Positions 32,001 through 43,700 of a stretch of 64,000 nt of DNA are shown in pieces. The stretch comes from Oryzias latipes (taxonomy: Eukaryota; Chordata; Actinopteri; Beloniformes; Adrianichthyidae), in contig NC_019862.2 of NCBI RefSeq assembly GCF_002234675.1, forward strand, positions 31,338,134 to 31,402,133, in the 5' to 3' direction. The notes beneath the pieces are model-generated. The model did no database searches and was not told the origin of the DNA. It worked only from the letters and a program-made list of their open reading frames with translations. How positions within the stretch are numbered: position 1 is the first letter of the stretch; every line of letters starts with the position of its first letter. The position numbers and the translations under genes are program-made.

Positions 32001-35000
32001 AATAAATCTCAAACTAATGTTTAACATGTTTACAGTTAATTATACCGGTTTCAGACAGAACTGAACTCAGAAATCCAAAAAAATGGATTACTGGAAACAC
32101 TGACCCCTGCTGGTCAGTTTGGGATACAGCATGTAAATGTAAATGTCTTTTTTTATGATCGAACCTAAAAAAGCTTCAGTCATGTCCTGTTTTTAACACC
32201 TCCGTCTGCAACATTTGCAGTATATCTACGGTTCATACTGATAAACGTGATCTAATACAAATATTTTGTTTCTTTAACTCCACCCCCTGCTTTACTACAG
32301 CCAGACGTTTGTTTTTATCTTTTCTCCAACTTGACTCATGGCTTCATATTTGCTTGTAATAGATGCACAAATTAAAATTACCTTTGTAGTTCTACAATCT
32401 CGTTACTGAGAGAGTCGAGCTCCTTAATGGCAGAGAAGTCAGCCGCCAGGTTGGCAGCATTGCTCTGGAAAAGAAGCAGTGAGAACTGCTGGTTACAACA
32501 AAACGATGGAAAATATTCAAAAGAAACAATGAGACGTAACTGCAAAAACGGAAAAAAAGTGGGAGGAAGTAAAACTGACATCGGAGATGAACGACAAACT
32601 AAGACAAAAAAAACATTTGTACGTCTAATGATGAAAAACTGTCACCAGAAAAAGACGAAAATGAGCACAAACAAATTTACTTTTGCCCCCTTTGTTCAGT
32701 CCAGCTGACTGGACCCATTCAAGAAAACGTGTTATGTTAAATAAAACCGATTAAGAAGCCGTGCATCAAGAAAAGTAGAAGAAAGAGAAAGAAAAGGGCC
32801 TGACTGGCTGACCTGCTTGATGTTTTGTCTGTCTGAGGGAGGGATCATTTCTTGGGAAAGACTCTGCGGAGGCTCCAAGCCTTTGGTCAGCTTCAGATTG
32901 ATGAGATAAAGTGCCAAGGCAAACTGTTCCCGGGTCAGTTTCCCGATGTCTCCGATGTCACAGAGCTCCCTGAAAACGCAGTTATGAGGGTGACGTCAGA
33001 AAATGATTTCTGCTCTGGGCAGAACGGTGGCAGCGGGTCAGAAGCTGATGTGAGGAGGAGAATCGATAAAGTGACGCTCCGGCGACAGAATGTTCAGCTC
33101 AAATATGTGGGCTTTTGTTTAGTAGATGTGTGCTTCAGCATCAGCATCTCCTGTTTTTACTCACCAAATGCGAGCGAGTGTGGCAGAGGGCAGCCCCGTT
33201 TTCAGGAAAATGTCCCTGACTTCTGGTCCGGACACCAGGCCGTCCATGTCCCCGTCCGTCTTGCTGAAGAGCTCATCGTACTTGGCCTTTTCTGCTGGTG
33301 TCACCACCCACTGTCCACGCAGGAAAAGAAGGTTTTCATGCTGCAGCAACAGCTGGATGCCAGTGCGGCCCACATCACGGTCCCCCCACTCACCTGCACC
33401 TCACTTGGGCTGCTTTGAAAATCGCTCTGCGCTAGCAGGTGTGAAAGCATCCTAACCGCGAGGAGAGGCGGAAGAATAAAAGACCAGGACAGACGGTACT
33501 CACAGGGGCAGCTGCTGGTGTCGGGGCAGGAGCTGGAGCAGGTTTGGGAGGGTGGGAGGCGGTCTTGGGACCGGCGTGGGAGGAGCGACTATCTTTGACG
33601 GACGGGGGCGAGGGGAGCAGGGGCATCGGGGGAGAAACGGCGGGCTTTTTCCTCTTAGAGGGTGGAACCAGGGGGGGAGGGAGGGACATGGGAACGGGCT
33701 CGCCCTCCAGAGCCCTATAGACCAGATACATGGCCTGGGGGGGCAACAGCATCAGAGGGGAGAGAAAAGAAATCCATCAATAACGGGACATGGTTACTGA
33801 ACCATCCAACACGGACAGAAGTGCAGCAACAACCCCACACACATGTTCACTTTTTCTGGCTGTAAGGCTCGCCTTTGGCGGTCTGGGAGATTTTTCTCTT
33901 AGTGCAATTTTGCACGTTTTTTTTTGGGATCCTGATTGGCTGTTGACTACTGTCAATCAATCTCCTTTCAGTTTGCCAAAGTTACATAAATCTTCTAATT
34001 CTGGACACGTTTTTCTCGTGTGAAAATGTTCATGTTTGTCTGGGAAAAGCGTACAAAGTTTGCGATAAAGGAGTTTTACTGCCTAAATACATAATTATAA
34101 AAACTAAAGATGTCGGCGTGTTTCTGTGTTTGCTAGCGCAGAGGAAGAAGCATCCGCCTCGGTGGAGATGTTCAAAAGCGTTACAAGGATTTGCTTTCCA
34201 AGATCAAGTGTCCATTCTTTCTTTAATACATTTCTCACAAAAGTGCAACTTAAATATGTTTGTTTTTTCTTCATTATGCATTTTTGGCATCTGCAACGTT
34301 TACTATAGAGAGACCTTTAATCTGGAAAATGTGGGAATTTCACTGATCCAAAGTCAACTCCCACAATACGTGGAGGAACGCTACACGTCTGAACAGATCT
34401 GTGTGCAGGAAAGTCATTTCTCACCACAGAAAACTCGTCTCTGTCCAACATGCCATCCCTGTCCAGGTCGCTGAGCTCCCACACCTTCAACACACAACAC
34501 CATGTCATCAGCATCGGTCAGACACGCTTCCTCCAGCTGAGATTTACATCAGAAATTTTTTAGACCTCTGCACCAACGTCATGACTTTTCTTCCGTCAGA
34601 CCCTTCAAGACCCCCCCCCCCCCCCCCCCCCCATCCATCACTTCTGTCAGCTCCCGATTCACAATTTAGACAAAGAAGGACTGACAAATGCAATTTAGAG
34701 GTTCCATTTCTTAATAAATGTCCTCCATCATCAGAAGAAATGCCACTAGAGCTTGTTAAAAACATCATTTTCATCAGAAGAGGTCTTTAACAGGATCGAG
34801 GTTTTTAACCACAAAGTTTAGCCCAAACGGGGATTGTAGTTCAGCTGATGGAAAGAAGCTTTCGCCAGAAATGTAGAGCTTTTTAAACAAAACTAAAACT
34901 TCATTATTCTGTAGTCTCTTCAGATTCACCTAATTGTTCACACAGAAATAATGGTTTCTTCTTACCAAACAGGATGCTGATAGAATAAATCATACTATTA

Positions 35001-38000
35001 TGAGGCAAATGTCTGTCATGCTGCAGTAATTCTTCATTATTGAGGAACAAAGCCTGCAACCCCCCCCCCCCCCCCCCCCATGAAAGAATTAAACTAATTG
35101 GTTATGATCAAAGTGATTGAATTTGATAGATCCAATCACTGCATCTTCATTTTATGGAAATGTGCAAAATCAAAGTTAAGATCCTGTGATTTTGCCCTGA
35201 AAGAACGAGATGTTTTTTCAGGACTACCGTCTAGTGAGAAATCACACAAAAAGACAGGAATTGTTGGGATGGTTCCCCAGAACTAACTTCACGCCAAACT
35301 ATCCTTTCCACCGGCTACACGTCAACTTGTTTAACCAGAAAACTAAGGATATATATGATTTTTGCTCACCACTTATAGACAAATCTATTTGTGAGGAGCA
35401 GTTCTCCACACAAAAGTTGACTCTAGACTCTGATGAGGATGTTTCGCTAATCTGATGTGAACCTACTTTCCTTTAGGTTTTAAATCAACGTTCTGTGAGG
35501 GTCCAACCTTGCAGATAAACAGAAAGCATTCTGGTGCTTCCTACCCTGCCGAGGATGTCCACTGGAAGTTTGGAGTTCAGCAGGACGGGCTTGACCTTGT
35601 CTCCAGAGAGCATCCCCCCCACGGGACCTAGACTGTCAAAGATGGAGTCAAACTTCATCTTCTCCTCCGGCTGGAAGATAAAAACAGCAACAAGGTAGTT
35701 ACACGAAAACATACTGACAGAACAGAACGAACCCAAACCATGTTTATAGGCCAACTGTTACAACATTAAAATGTAAAAATTAAAGTAACTTTTTGACAAA
35801 AATAAAACGGAATTGAACAAAACACAATATTGATTTCGTGGTGACTTGATGAACAAAACAGAAAGCGGAAGCAAAAACTAAACCGTGGTGGTCATTTTTA
35901 ACCCCTTCATCCTGTAGGAAGACGCTCACCTTGACGACCCAGGGAGCGTCAGCCGCCGCCGCCGCTCCTCCGGCTGACAGCGGGCTGCTGCTGTCATGCT
36001 GGAGAGTCACACAAACATCAGTCACAACAACATTTACACTGAAAAACATCAACCTTCATTCATATTTCCTCACTTTAACAAACAATGAAGTCCGAGGAAC
36101 CAAAGCTTAAAGGCAAACTTACAAACTTAGGGGGAGGAACAGCCACATGGAGATTCTTGAGCGCCACCTCCAGGCCATTCTGGGCACACGCAACCAACCT
36201 CAACGCAATGAAGAATTGCTACAAAAAATAAATTTAAAAAAGACAGAAGTCACTGAGGAACGATCTGACGGTCACAAATCTAATTAGAACTCAAAAGACG
36301 ATCCAAAGAGGATTTCTACCTGTTTGTTTAACGAACCCTTCCTTTCAGAGTCTGATAGATCCCAGATCTATGGAGAGAGTAAGTAGAAATATTAACAGGT
36401 TTCAATCTGTAAATCAGAATCTAACCTGGATAAGTCAAAACTACCTGGCCCAGGACGAGGTCAGCCAGCCCCGACCTCTTCAGGAACAGGGCGGCGTCGG
36501 CTGCTGCGACACGCCCGCTGCCAGAAGGATCCACCTGCTCGTGCAAAGAAGAGCCCACGCCAGAGCCGCGAGCGTCAGTCGTGTTCTGCACGTCGTGTTT
36601 CTCAAAACTGGGTTTTATTGCAGCGGCTGTGATGTCAAACAACATGCGGTTTGTTTCATCTCCGTTTAGCCTTGCTCTCCTGCCCGCCCCGTGACATACA
36701 GCAGCTCAACGCCATGAATCCATACGCCCTACAACTGAACCTCATCGTGGGTTAAAGGGAAACCATCGTCTTCCCTGAAGCTCATCCCTGGGAGCTCTGG
36801 CTTGAGGGAAATCATCATTAATTCATGTCCTTTATTGACTGCAGAGGCATGAAAGAGATCAGAGCTCACTGCAACACCAAAGCTCTGTCCTTATGAAGAG
36901 ACAAACACTAAGGAATATCTCAGGTGAGTCACATGTAACCCTGAACTTTCAAAGTAAGAGCTACAAAGAAAAGGTCTCAACTTTTTGACTTTCAAAATAA
37001 GACGTTTTACAAAACCACATAGAATGTGTAGATTGATATGTCCACTGTGAGATACAGTACATGTTCATACCTGTCGATAGTATTTGTCATAGATGGGATT
37101 TCCACTGGAGAGCTGTTCAAGAAAATTACACAATGTTAGAAAATGTTCTTATAGCCTTAAAGCAGATTTTCATAAACATGACAAACACAGACACTTAAAT
37201 TCCCAATAGAGCAAATGTTCATTGATCCACTCCCATCACCCTTTGATCTGTTTTCACGATGTTTAATTACGATTACGTCGCTTTTAGCCTAAATTTGAAA
37301 AAGGACGGAAGTTTATTAGAAATTTGCCTCAGAGTTGTAAACGGGACCATTCCAGCGACACCTCCCCATTACTGAGAGCTCTCTGTTTACACTCTCTCCC
37401 GCTATCACAGCCCCCCCATACCCCAACCTGACATTACCGGTGCAACAAAAATGGCGGGAAATATTTGAGCTACCCGGCTACCGTTTCAAGCCAGATTTTG
37501 GTTATCCTTATAATTAAGGAAAAAGTAAAGCATTTTAAATTTTCACTATGCAGTCTAAACCCTGAAGGTGGGGTTGCAACAAAGTACAACGCCTGATGCT
37601 TGATATTTATAAAAAACATTAAAGGTTCTTCAGAGGATGGCGGTGAGAGCCGACTGCAGGACACATTTCCTCCACCAAAGCTCATAATCGACGTGGAAAA
37701 CAGAAATACACAACAAGCTGTCACGGCGTAGACAAAACTAGATTTATCTTTCCTCTAGAACTTCCTAAAAAAGAAAAAAAAAAAAAACTTCTTTCCTCTG
37801 TGTGCTGCTGGCCCTGAAGAGGAAACGAATCAGCATTTCCTTTTTCGTGAGGCCGAAACAGACGCAGAGGCTTTCAGTTCACAGGTGAACTGAAGGAGGA
37901 GAGCGGAGAGCGGTCGGCGTCTCATGGGTGAACTCAACAGGACACTCAAAGCTGCAGAGACCCAGACCCAAAAAGCGCCTCCAGACCCCAACGCTCTGTG

Positions 38001-38486
38001 GCAAAGGGGAAGTGGAAGAGGCCGGCCGTCAGCGGTTATCGCTTAGCCTTCTTTAACGGATGATTTACTGCCAGATAGCAGGCAACACAAGCCTCTGCCT
38101 CCACAATGGAGGCGCTGGGACAGTTGCAGGCTGTAACACTGTGGTCATTGTACTGAAGACCTCCAACAAGCACTGAGGGGAGAAAAGGCTGCATCATCCT
38201 GTCACTCAGAATAAAAAAGAAACAGCAAAGAGCAACACACTCAGGGCCAAAGGCACACATGGGGCCACGTTTGGGGACTCAAAGCTACATCCATGTGATG
38301 AACTCCTCTGTGGAGGGATGGCTGCAGCCGGCAGACACCTCCTCGGTTGCCACAGGCAACAGCTCCTCAGGTAACTAGAGGAACCTCCTCACCTGACTTC
38401 TGCATGCTAAATAACTTGCTTACAGTTACACACAGGCAGGACCCGCCCACGGTGACAGCTGCGTTCTTCATCACAGAAGCAACAGG

Positions 38487-38572
<86 letters not shown>

Positions 38573-39297
38573 CAGCACACACATGGATTGTGTTCGGGCT
38601 CACTTCCTCTTTCCCCCCCCCAGCTCAACCAGATCGGAGTTTGTCCGCTCGTGAGTTAACGGCGGCTAGCAAGCTAACAGTTAACGCCGTCCACTTCCGA
38701 AAGGTCAGAGGGGGTCTAATCAGTCCCACTTTACTGCTAAAAACAGCCCAAATCAGGTTAAATACCCAGTCTAACTATACAAAACAAGCACATCCACGGA
38801 AAATCGGCATTCAACTAACTCTGGGCGGCAAACTTAGTGACTTAAACTTGGTGTTTTTAGCAGAACTAAAGGAGGCGTCAGTGACCCAGAGCCGCTCCAC
38901 CAGACCAGGCGTCCCGTATTCCCAACTCTGTCGGGACCGACCACCCCAAGCAAAGGCCGGGGCCAAACCCCTCCGGGCTCCGTCAGCCTCGCGTCGTTGA
39001 TGAAGTTTAATGAGGCAGCCCGACACTCACTGGCGAGCTGTTAGCCGACATGCTAGCTAGCTAGCTACGCCCTTACGCCGTCCCCAAAGAGAATCCAGAA
39101 ACTTTTCAGAGTCACAGCACGACTAAACTTCCAAAAAGAGACGCCGCGGGGAAACAAACTCCCCGTTTCCATGAGGTCACTTGAACCAACACCGCTACAG
39201 TTTCGGAACTCACAACAGTCAGAAGCCAAAGAGCTCCGGCGCCGTTACATTTGAGTTGTAGGAGTGTTACCTGAGTGAGAGACAGACTGGCAGCCAT
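20614..39297 (-). CDS. eps15: Epidermal growth factor receptor pathway substrate 15 (complete)
   Basis: Coding exons in transcript order: 39271-39297, 37071-37112, 36445-36534, 36320-36367, 36123-36218, 35930-35998, 35545-35670, 34425-34484, 33504-33734, 33165-33310, 32813-32969, 32382-32464, 29011-29083, 27226-27387, 26959-27156, 26474-26854, 26314-26391, 25163-25325, 25011-25055, 24527-24915, 24027-24096, 23884-23954, 22592-22727, 22301-22518, 20614-20754. Sum 3300 bp, 1099 aa; human is 896. Three EH domains come first, then a coiled coil (about residues 380-550) for oligomerisation, a DPF-rich region (over a dozen DPF motifs) for AP-2, Pro-rich segments ([13 protein letters not shown]) for SH3 partners, and two C-terminal ubiquitin-interacting motifs ([30 protein letters not shown]). 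It is a clathrin-coated-pit scaffold. EH1 ([16 protein letters not shown]) and the UIMs match EPS15 rather than EPS15L1. Odd points: a 48-aa Pro/Ala insert between EH2 and EH3, and a 12-Ser run coded by a triplet repeat. Confidence 0.95.
22391..22431 (-). repeat. eps15: (TCC)n triplet repeat inside eps15 coding exon
   Basis: A run of GAG/GGA triplets on the plus strand codes for about twelve consecutive serines on the minus strand within exon 22301-22518, in a disordered part of the protein. It is likely length-polymorphic. Confidence 0.85.
25981..26009. repeat. Poly-T run in eps15 intron
   Basis: About 29 consecutive T on the plus strand (poly-A in gene sense). No element could be tied to it. 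Confidence 0.8.
27729..28489. mobile_element. Non-autonomous hAT element in eps15 intron
   Basis: Left end CAGAGGTCACCGAAC, right end (reverse complement) CAGTGGTGTCCAACC. Flanking octamers CTACAGAT and CTATAGAA match at 6 of 8 positions, fitting an old 8-bp hAT target duplication. The interior (for example the ACTCCTGG...GTCTGTTAAA block and CCAAAATAAAACTTCCTTC) matches the outer hAT element at 60411-62800, so both belong to one family. No transposase. A short (AAAT)n run is near 27940. Confidence 0.75.
30641..31398. mobile_element. Decayed hAT-type element in eps15 intron 12
   Basis: The right part ends ...GCATGCGGCTCCGGAGCCGCTGGATGCCGACCCCTGGC, the complement of the common hAT end CAGGGGTCGGCA(T)CC. 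The left end CAGGAGTCAGAAACCTG is a degraded partner. No target duplication could be confirmed, and no transposase is visible. Confidence 0.5.
31445..31950. repeat. Dispersed repeat, copy A (with tRNA-like segment)
   Basis: It shares ATTTCCA(G/A)A(G/A)GAAAA.GCAGGGTTG.ATGCTA.AT and AAAACAGCACAATA with the stretch at 47285-47780. On the minus strand, around 31615-31650, the words CTGGTTCGATACCCGGCTCT resemble a tRNA B box, suggesting a tRNA-derived SINE component. It is in eps15 intron 12. Confidence 0.5.
34607..34632. repeat. Poly-C run in eps15 intron
   Basis: A long uninterrupted C run on the plus strand. Similar runs occur at about 35060-35079, 44252-44263 and 50317-50336, and G runs at about 46928-46942; they are numerous in this window. 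Confidence 0.85.
34650..34795. repeat. Dispersed repeat, family copy 2
   Basis: Shares CTCC(C/T)GATTCACA and AAATGTCCT.CATCATCAGAA..AAATGCCA with copies at 57235-57370 and 62820-62975. It is in an eps15 intron, directly after a poly-C run. Confidence 0.55.
37240..37500. repeat. Dispersed repeat, family copy 3
   Basis: Its reverse complement carries TTTTTGTTGCACCGGTAATG and GCGGGAGAGAGTGTAAACA, matching the plus strand at about 270-345. It is in eps15 intron 1. Confidence 0.55.
38486..38571. repeat. (GT)n microsatellite
   Basis: An uninterrupted GT dinucleotide run of about 85 bp in eps15 intron 1. It creates long Cys-Val and Thr-His frames that are not genes. Confidence 0.97.
39031..39051 (-). 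CDS. eps15: Possible alternative first coding exon of eps15
   Basis: ATG at 39051 on the minus strand opens MSANSSP and meets a strong donor CCA|GTGAGT after 21 bp, in phase 0. This is the same phase as the MAASLSLTQ exon, so either could join exon 37071-37112 (LSSGNP...). It is preceded by a short GCTAGCTAGCTAGC run. The MAASLSLTQ exon at 39271 is the conserved start; this one would give a form lacking it. Support is splice phase and position only. Confidence 0.4.
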
Positions 39298-40006
39298 AGT
39301 GTTTCTGCTTCCCACTGCCTTCATTCTGCTGTGCTGCAGGGCGCAGACGGGGCTCGCTGGAAAACCCGGAGCTGGACCTCCGCGCAGGAACGGGCGCGAG
39401 GCGGGCAGCTTTCAGGGAAATGTGACGTCAATTCACGTCGAACATGTCAAAATAAAACACCCTAATTATGAATAAAATAAAACTGAATTGAACATAACAT
39501 AATATTAATGTTTACTGTATGTATCCGTGCAAATATATTTATTATTAGGGGTAATCATGTCACAAATTTAACATCTTTTATTTTCTTTATTTTTCAATTT
39601 ATTAATATCTTCATTAAATTGATATCAAAATTAATGTATTTTTCTTTTTATTGCTTGAAATAAACATTCATCTACATTATATTGAGTTGTTAGAAAAATT
39701 TGGCATTTCCAATATGAACGTACATTTTTTCAGAGTAAAAGAACAAATGTAAACATTTAGTGATCCCTCACATTTGCCAAGAAAGAATAGATTTTTGCCT
39801 CATCTTCAATCATTTTTCAAGTTTTGAATTTCAGCAGTTGGATTCAACATTTTGTTAGCATGTATCATGTCAAATTAAATAAAAAACGAGTGAAATTTAA
39901 TTATAAAACAGTTTAAGCTGACAATACTCAAGTCAACTTCCTGTATTGACAACAAGAGTATTTAAATTCACACACAGGGAAAAAAGGGTTTAATTCTTCG
40001 GTGGCT
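39298..40006. other. Intergenic region, eps15 promoter side
   Basis: The first 130 bp are GC-rich with several CpGs, fitting the eps15 promoter. No TATA box is seen. The remainder up to the calr4 polyadenylation signal is AT-rich, and I see nothing in it. Confidence 0.45.
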
Positions 40007-40012
40007 TTTATT
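40007..40012 (-). terminator. calr4: calr4 polyadenylation signal
   Basis: AATAAA on the minus strand (CCAATAAAAGCC), about 720 bp after the stop codon and followed by a GT-poor but T-containing stretch. It is the best candidate for the calr4 3' end. Confidence 0.6.
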
Positions 40013-40732
40013 GGACAAAGCACCTTTCTACTGCAACAGTTGAGAAATGTCTTTTCCTTCCATTAGTACAAAACGAGTCTTACAAAAAGGAGCATCTTTG
40101 AGAGTGTTTGGGGTACAGCAGTGCAGAAAAGTTGAAATTATGAATGAATTGCAGTTCACATGAAGAAAAAACAACCTGATAAGATCTACTGCTCCTGGGC
40201 TGTTCTTAATGAAAACCACATCTGAGAGTTCAGTTCATGCGCAGCGACAGAAACGGTGTCAAACAGAAACTGATGGAAGCGACTGCATCTGTTTCCACTC
40301 CAGATTACCCCCCCAACAGCAGTAGATCCTCTCCACTCTGTTTAAATAGGATCCCCCATTTTTGGACAAAAAACAGACAAAACAAAAGACAAACAAAACA
40401 GATGAGGTAAACAAACATTTCTACGGCACGGTCCATCTTTTGTTTCTGTCACAACTTCCTAAAAATCCAGGTTCCTTTTAAAATAAATCCCATTTTTCCT
40501 GTTCTGCTGACATTTCTGATCCTGACATTCAATAATAGATTGTGTTTTTCCAATTTTCCTAGTACAGATAGTAGTGATGGCTCAGGAAAACAACAGAAAT
40601 GCCCCTTTTGACCCCTCCCCCCCTTTTGTAAACAAATGAAAAGTCTGTCCCTCCCATGGGGAGTCAGACGCCGGGGTCTGCCTTTTCCGTCTCCAGCGGC
40701 CCACTGATGCACAGTCTGAGCAGTTTCTGAGC

Positions 40733-43700
40733 TTACAGCTCATCCTTCACCGCGTCCGGGCTTTCGTCCTCCTCTTCCTCCAGTTCAGGCTCCTCTCCGT
40801 CTTCTTCCTCTTCGTCTTCCTCCTCCTCCTCCTCCTCCTCCTTGTCCTCTTCTTCATCCTCATCTTTCCTCTTCTTATCCTCCTCCTCGCGCTTCTTCCT
40901 CTCCTCTTCGTCTTGGCTTTCCTTCATCTTCCTCTCTGCATCCTGAAGGGAAAAAAAAAAAACATGTTAAAAACAAAAAAAAAACCTGAAAAAACAAAAG
41001 AGGGAATTTTCGGAACGTTGGAGCTCCGATTATGGGATTGGTACTAAGGAGCAGGCAGATCACCGTTATGTTTAGTCAAGTCTCAGAAGGAGTCGTGTCA
41101 AAACAAGGTTAACCGGAGATTCCACTCATCTTAGATGTCATCTTCAGCATATTAAATGAGACGGGTTAATGTGATGTCATCCCAGCAGCAGGCAGTGACC
41201 CTCAGCTGGAAAAACGTCCAACCAAAACAGTCACCTTAGTTTTGCCCCAGGTGTCATTGCCCACTTCCTCTGCCAGGTTGGGATCATTAGTAATCAGGAA
41301 GTTGTCAAAGATGGTACCCGACTTCACCTACAAAAAACAGAAGCCAGAGACAAAAGGTCAAAGCCGGAGCTTTAATGAATCAGGTGAAGCTGTGGAGTCG
41401 CCGACGGCCGACGTTTACCTGCCACAGGTCGAGCCCGATCACGCCGATGCTGTCGTATTTGTAGATCTCTGGGTCGGCCGTGTACTCGGGGTTGTCGATC
41501 TCAGGATGGATCCACTTGCCCTTGTAGGCGGGGTTATCGATCTCTCTGGCATTCCAGTCGCCCTGGGACAGCAAACCGGCACAGGGAAAACTTTTAAAGC
41601 GGACTGAATTTAAAGTGTTAATCAAATTAGAGATTCAAATTTTAATCTGGAAAAATAAACTCTGTTTAATTCAGGACAGGAAAAGCAAACAAAAATTGGT
41701 GATTAGTCCAAAGTATAAAGGAGCCTTGATTCCCTTTTTCCAAATAAACTGCCCTTCAGATGAAACCTGACCTTCGATGACGCTGCATACCTTATAATCC
41801 GGGTTAGCAATCATGGGCGGCTCCCATTCTCCGTCCATCTCATCGTCCCAGTCTTCGGGCTTTTTGGCATCCGGATCAGGGATGTTCTCAGGTTTGTCCC
41901 AATCCTAAAGACCACAGATTAGAGCAGACACAATGCTTTGTAAATACCGTAAAGTAACACGGCAAACAAAGGGATTTGGGAAAAGCCGAGGTACCTCTGG
42001 TTTCTTATCGTCTGGATCAGGAATCTTCTCCCGGTCATCCCAGTCCTCTGGCTTCTTGGCGTCGGGGTCTTTAATCTTCTTGGGTGGAAGGAAGTCCCAG
42101 TCTTCCTCCAGGTTTCCAGACTCCACCTTCTTGTTGTCGATTTTCACCTCGTAAGTGTTGTCGGGGTTAACGACGAGTGTGTACAAATGCGTGAACTCGT
42201 CATCCTGCAGAGAAGACGGTTGGTGTTTGAAACGGAGCGCAAAGGCCGAGTTGAGATCAAAACCTGTCAGCTAGTCTCAGGGTCTCACCTTGCACCTGAT
42301 GTCCTTGTTAATCAGATGGTTTTTGCCCTTGTAGTTGAAGATAACGTGCACTTTCTTTGTACCCGGGCCACAAATATCAGGACCTAAATGAAGAAGAAAC
42401 AAACCCATCAAGAGAAACATGAGCATTTCAGTGGGGGAGCAAAGGATGAACCCTCTCCTTGTTTTCTTTCCTGAGGAACAGCTCCCGGGTACATTTGACC
42501 CGGAGCACATTTAGTTATGCAAAAGAGTGATGAAATAAAAAAAGTCCTCCTAAAAAACATTCTTTAAATCCAATCATGAACTTCTTTAGCAACCATTTCA
42601 GTAACTTTAAGGCCCACAGATCATGAATCAATGGGGATAACCAAGCAGCCAGATGTGTGTGTGTGCACGTGCACACACACACATCTGGCTGCACGTGCAC
42701 ACACACACACACACACATCTGGCTGCACGTGCACACACACATCTGGCTGCACATGCACATACACACACACACATCTGGCTGCACGTGCACACACACACAC
42801 ATCTGGCTGCACGTGCACACACATCTGGCTGCATGTGCATGTGAGACAGAGGTGTTTTGAGTCTCATAACTGTAAAAAAGCAATTAGCGACTTTCACGCG
42901 ACTCTTTAGGTTCTACTTTGAGCGTCGGGTCAAATTGACCCAAGCAGTAGCTTTGTAATGAAAGAACATTTAGGGGGTTTCCAAATATATTAACTTCACC
43001 ATTTTCCTCTACATGTCGATTTCACTAAACAAGTCAAGCAGAAGTTTCAAAGGGAAAAGTATATATTTTTATATTTTGGACGGCAGTTTAGCTCAGGCGG
43101 CAGAGCAGGTCGTCCAACCACCGAAGGGTTGGCAGTTCGATCCCCACTATCTCCAGCCAGCTGTCGCCCACCGAGCGCGACTAGTCTGCAGCTAAAGAAA
43201 AAAAAAGTTTTTGATGGGTTAATTTGACCCAAAAAGTAGCTTTGTACTATAATGATGGAGGGTGGGTTTAATAATGTTTTAAATAAAGTATTTTCATTTT
43301 ATTTGTTGAATAGGCCAAGCAGAAGAAGTTTCAAAGTGGAAAGTATTTCTTTTTAAGTTTAAAGCGGGTCAAATTGACCCGATCAGTAGCTTTGTACTAT
43401 ATTGATAATAGATTGAATTTATTTCATCTGTCCAATAAGCCCAGCAGGAGACGTTTCAAAGTGGAAAGTATTTCTTTTTAGATTTCTAAATGATAAAAGC
43501 GGGTCAATCTGACCCAGAACACAAGAGGGTGGAGTACATTTTCAAATTACCAAACATGATGTTGTACACAGAGTCTCCGTGCATGTCCTCCTGGTTGAGT
43601 TCAGAGGGGAACAGTTTGATGTATCCTCCTCCACAGTCGATGCTCTGCTCGTGTTTCACGGTGAACTGGATGACCAGCGGCTGACCCTTGTTGCTGAAGT

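Larger units (their letters stand above)
42452..43530. mobile_element. MITE-like element with GGGTCAAATTGACCC palindromes
   Basis: The region begins near ACCCTCTCCTTGTTTTC and ends with GGGTCAATCTGACCCAGAAC then ACAAGAGGGT, so its ends are inverted (ACCCTCT/AGAGGGT). Palindromes of the form GGGTCAA(A/T)(T/C)TGACCC recur at about 42928, 43214, 43367 and 43500, and GTAGCTTTGTA(C/A)TA follows several of them, as in internally repeated fish MITEs. It fills almost all of calr4 intron 3. I could not confirm a target duplication. Confidence 0.6.

Noticed and set aside
38347-39000. 217-codon plus-strand frame at the eps15 first exons
   Set aside because: A third of it is the (GT)n run, and the rest is antisense to eps15 promoter/first-exon DNA. 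No domain.
20614-39297. Assignment as eps15l1 with calr3 as neighbour
   Set aside because: EH1 and UIM sequences fit EPS15 better, and the ttc39a and osbpl9 neighbours match human EPS15 on 1p32.3, whereas EPS15L1 lies beside CALR3 on chromosome 19.
42614-42909. Cys-Val or Thr-His rich frames on both strands
   Set aside because: They are translations of the compound CA minisatellite in calr4 intron 3.
43082-43154. tRNA gene
   Set aside because: A and B boxes are present, but the acceptor stem does not pair and it lies inside a repeat; it is a SINE-type relic.
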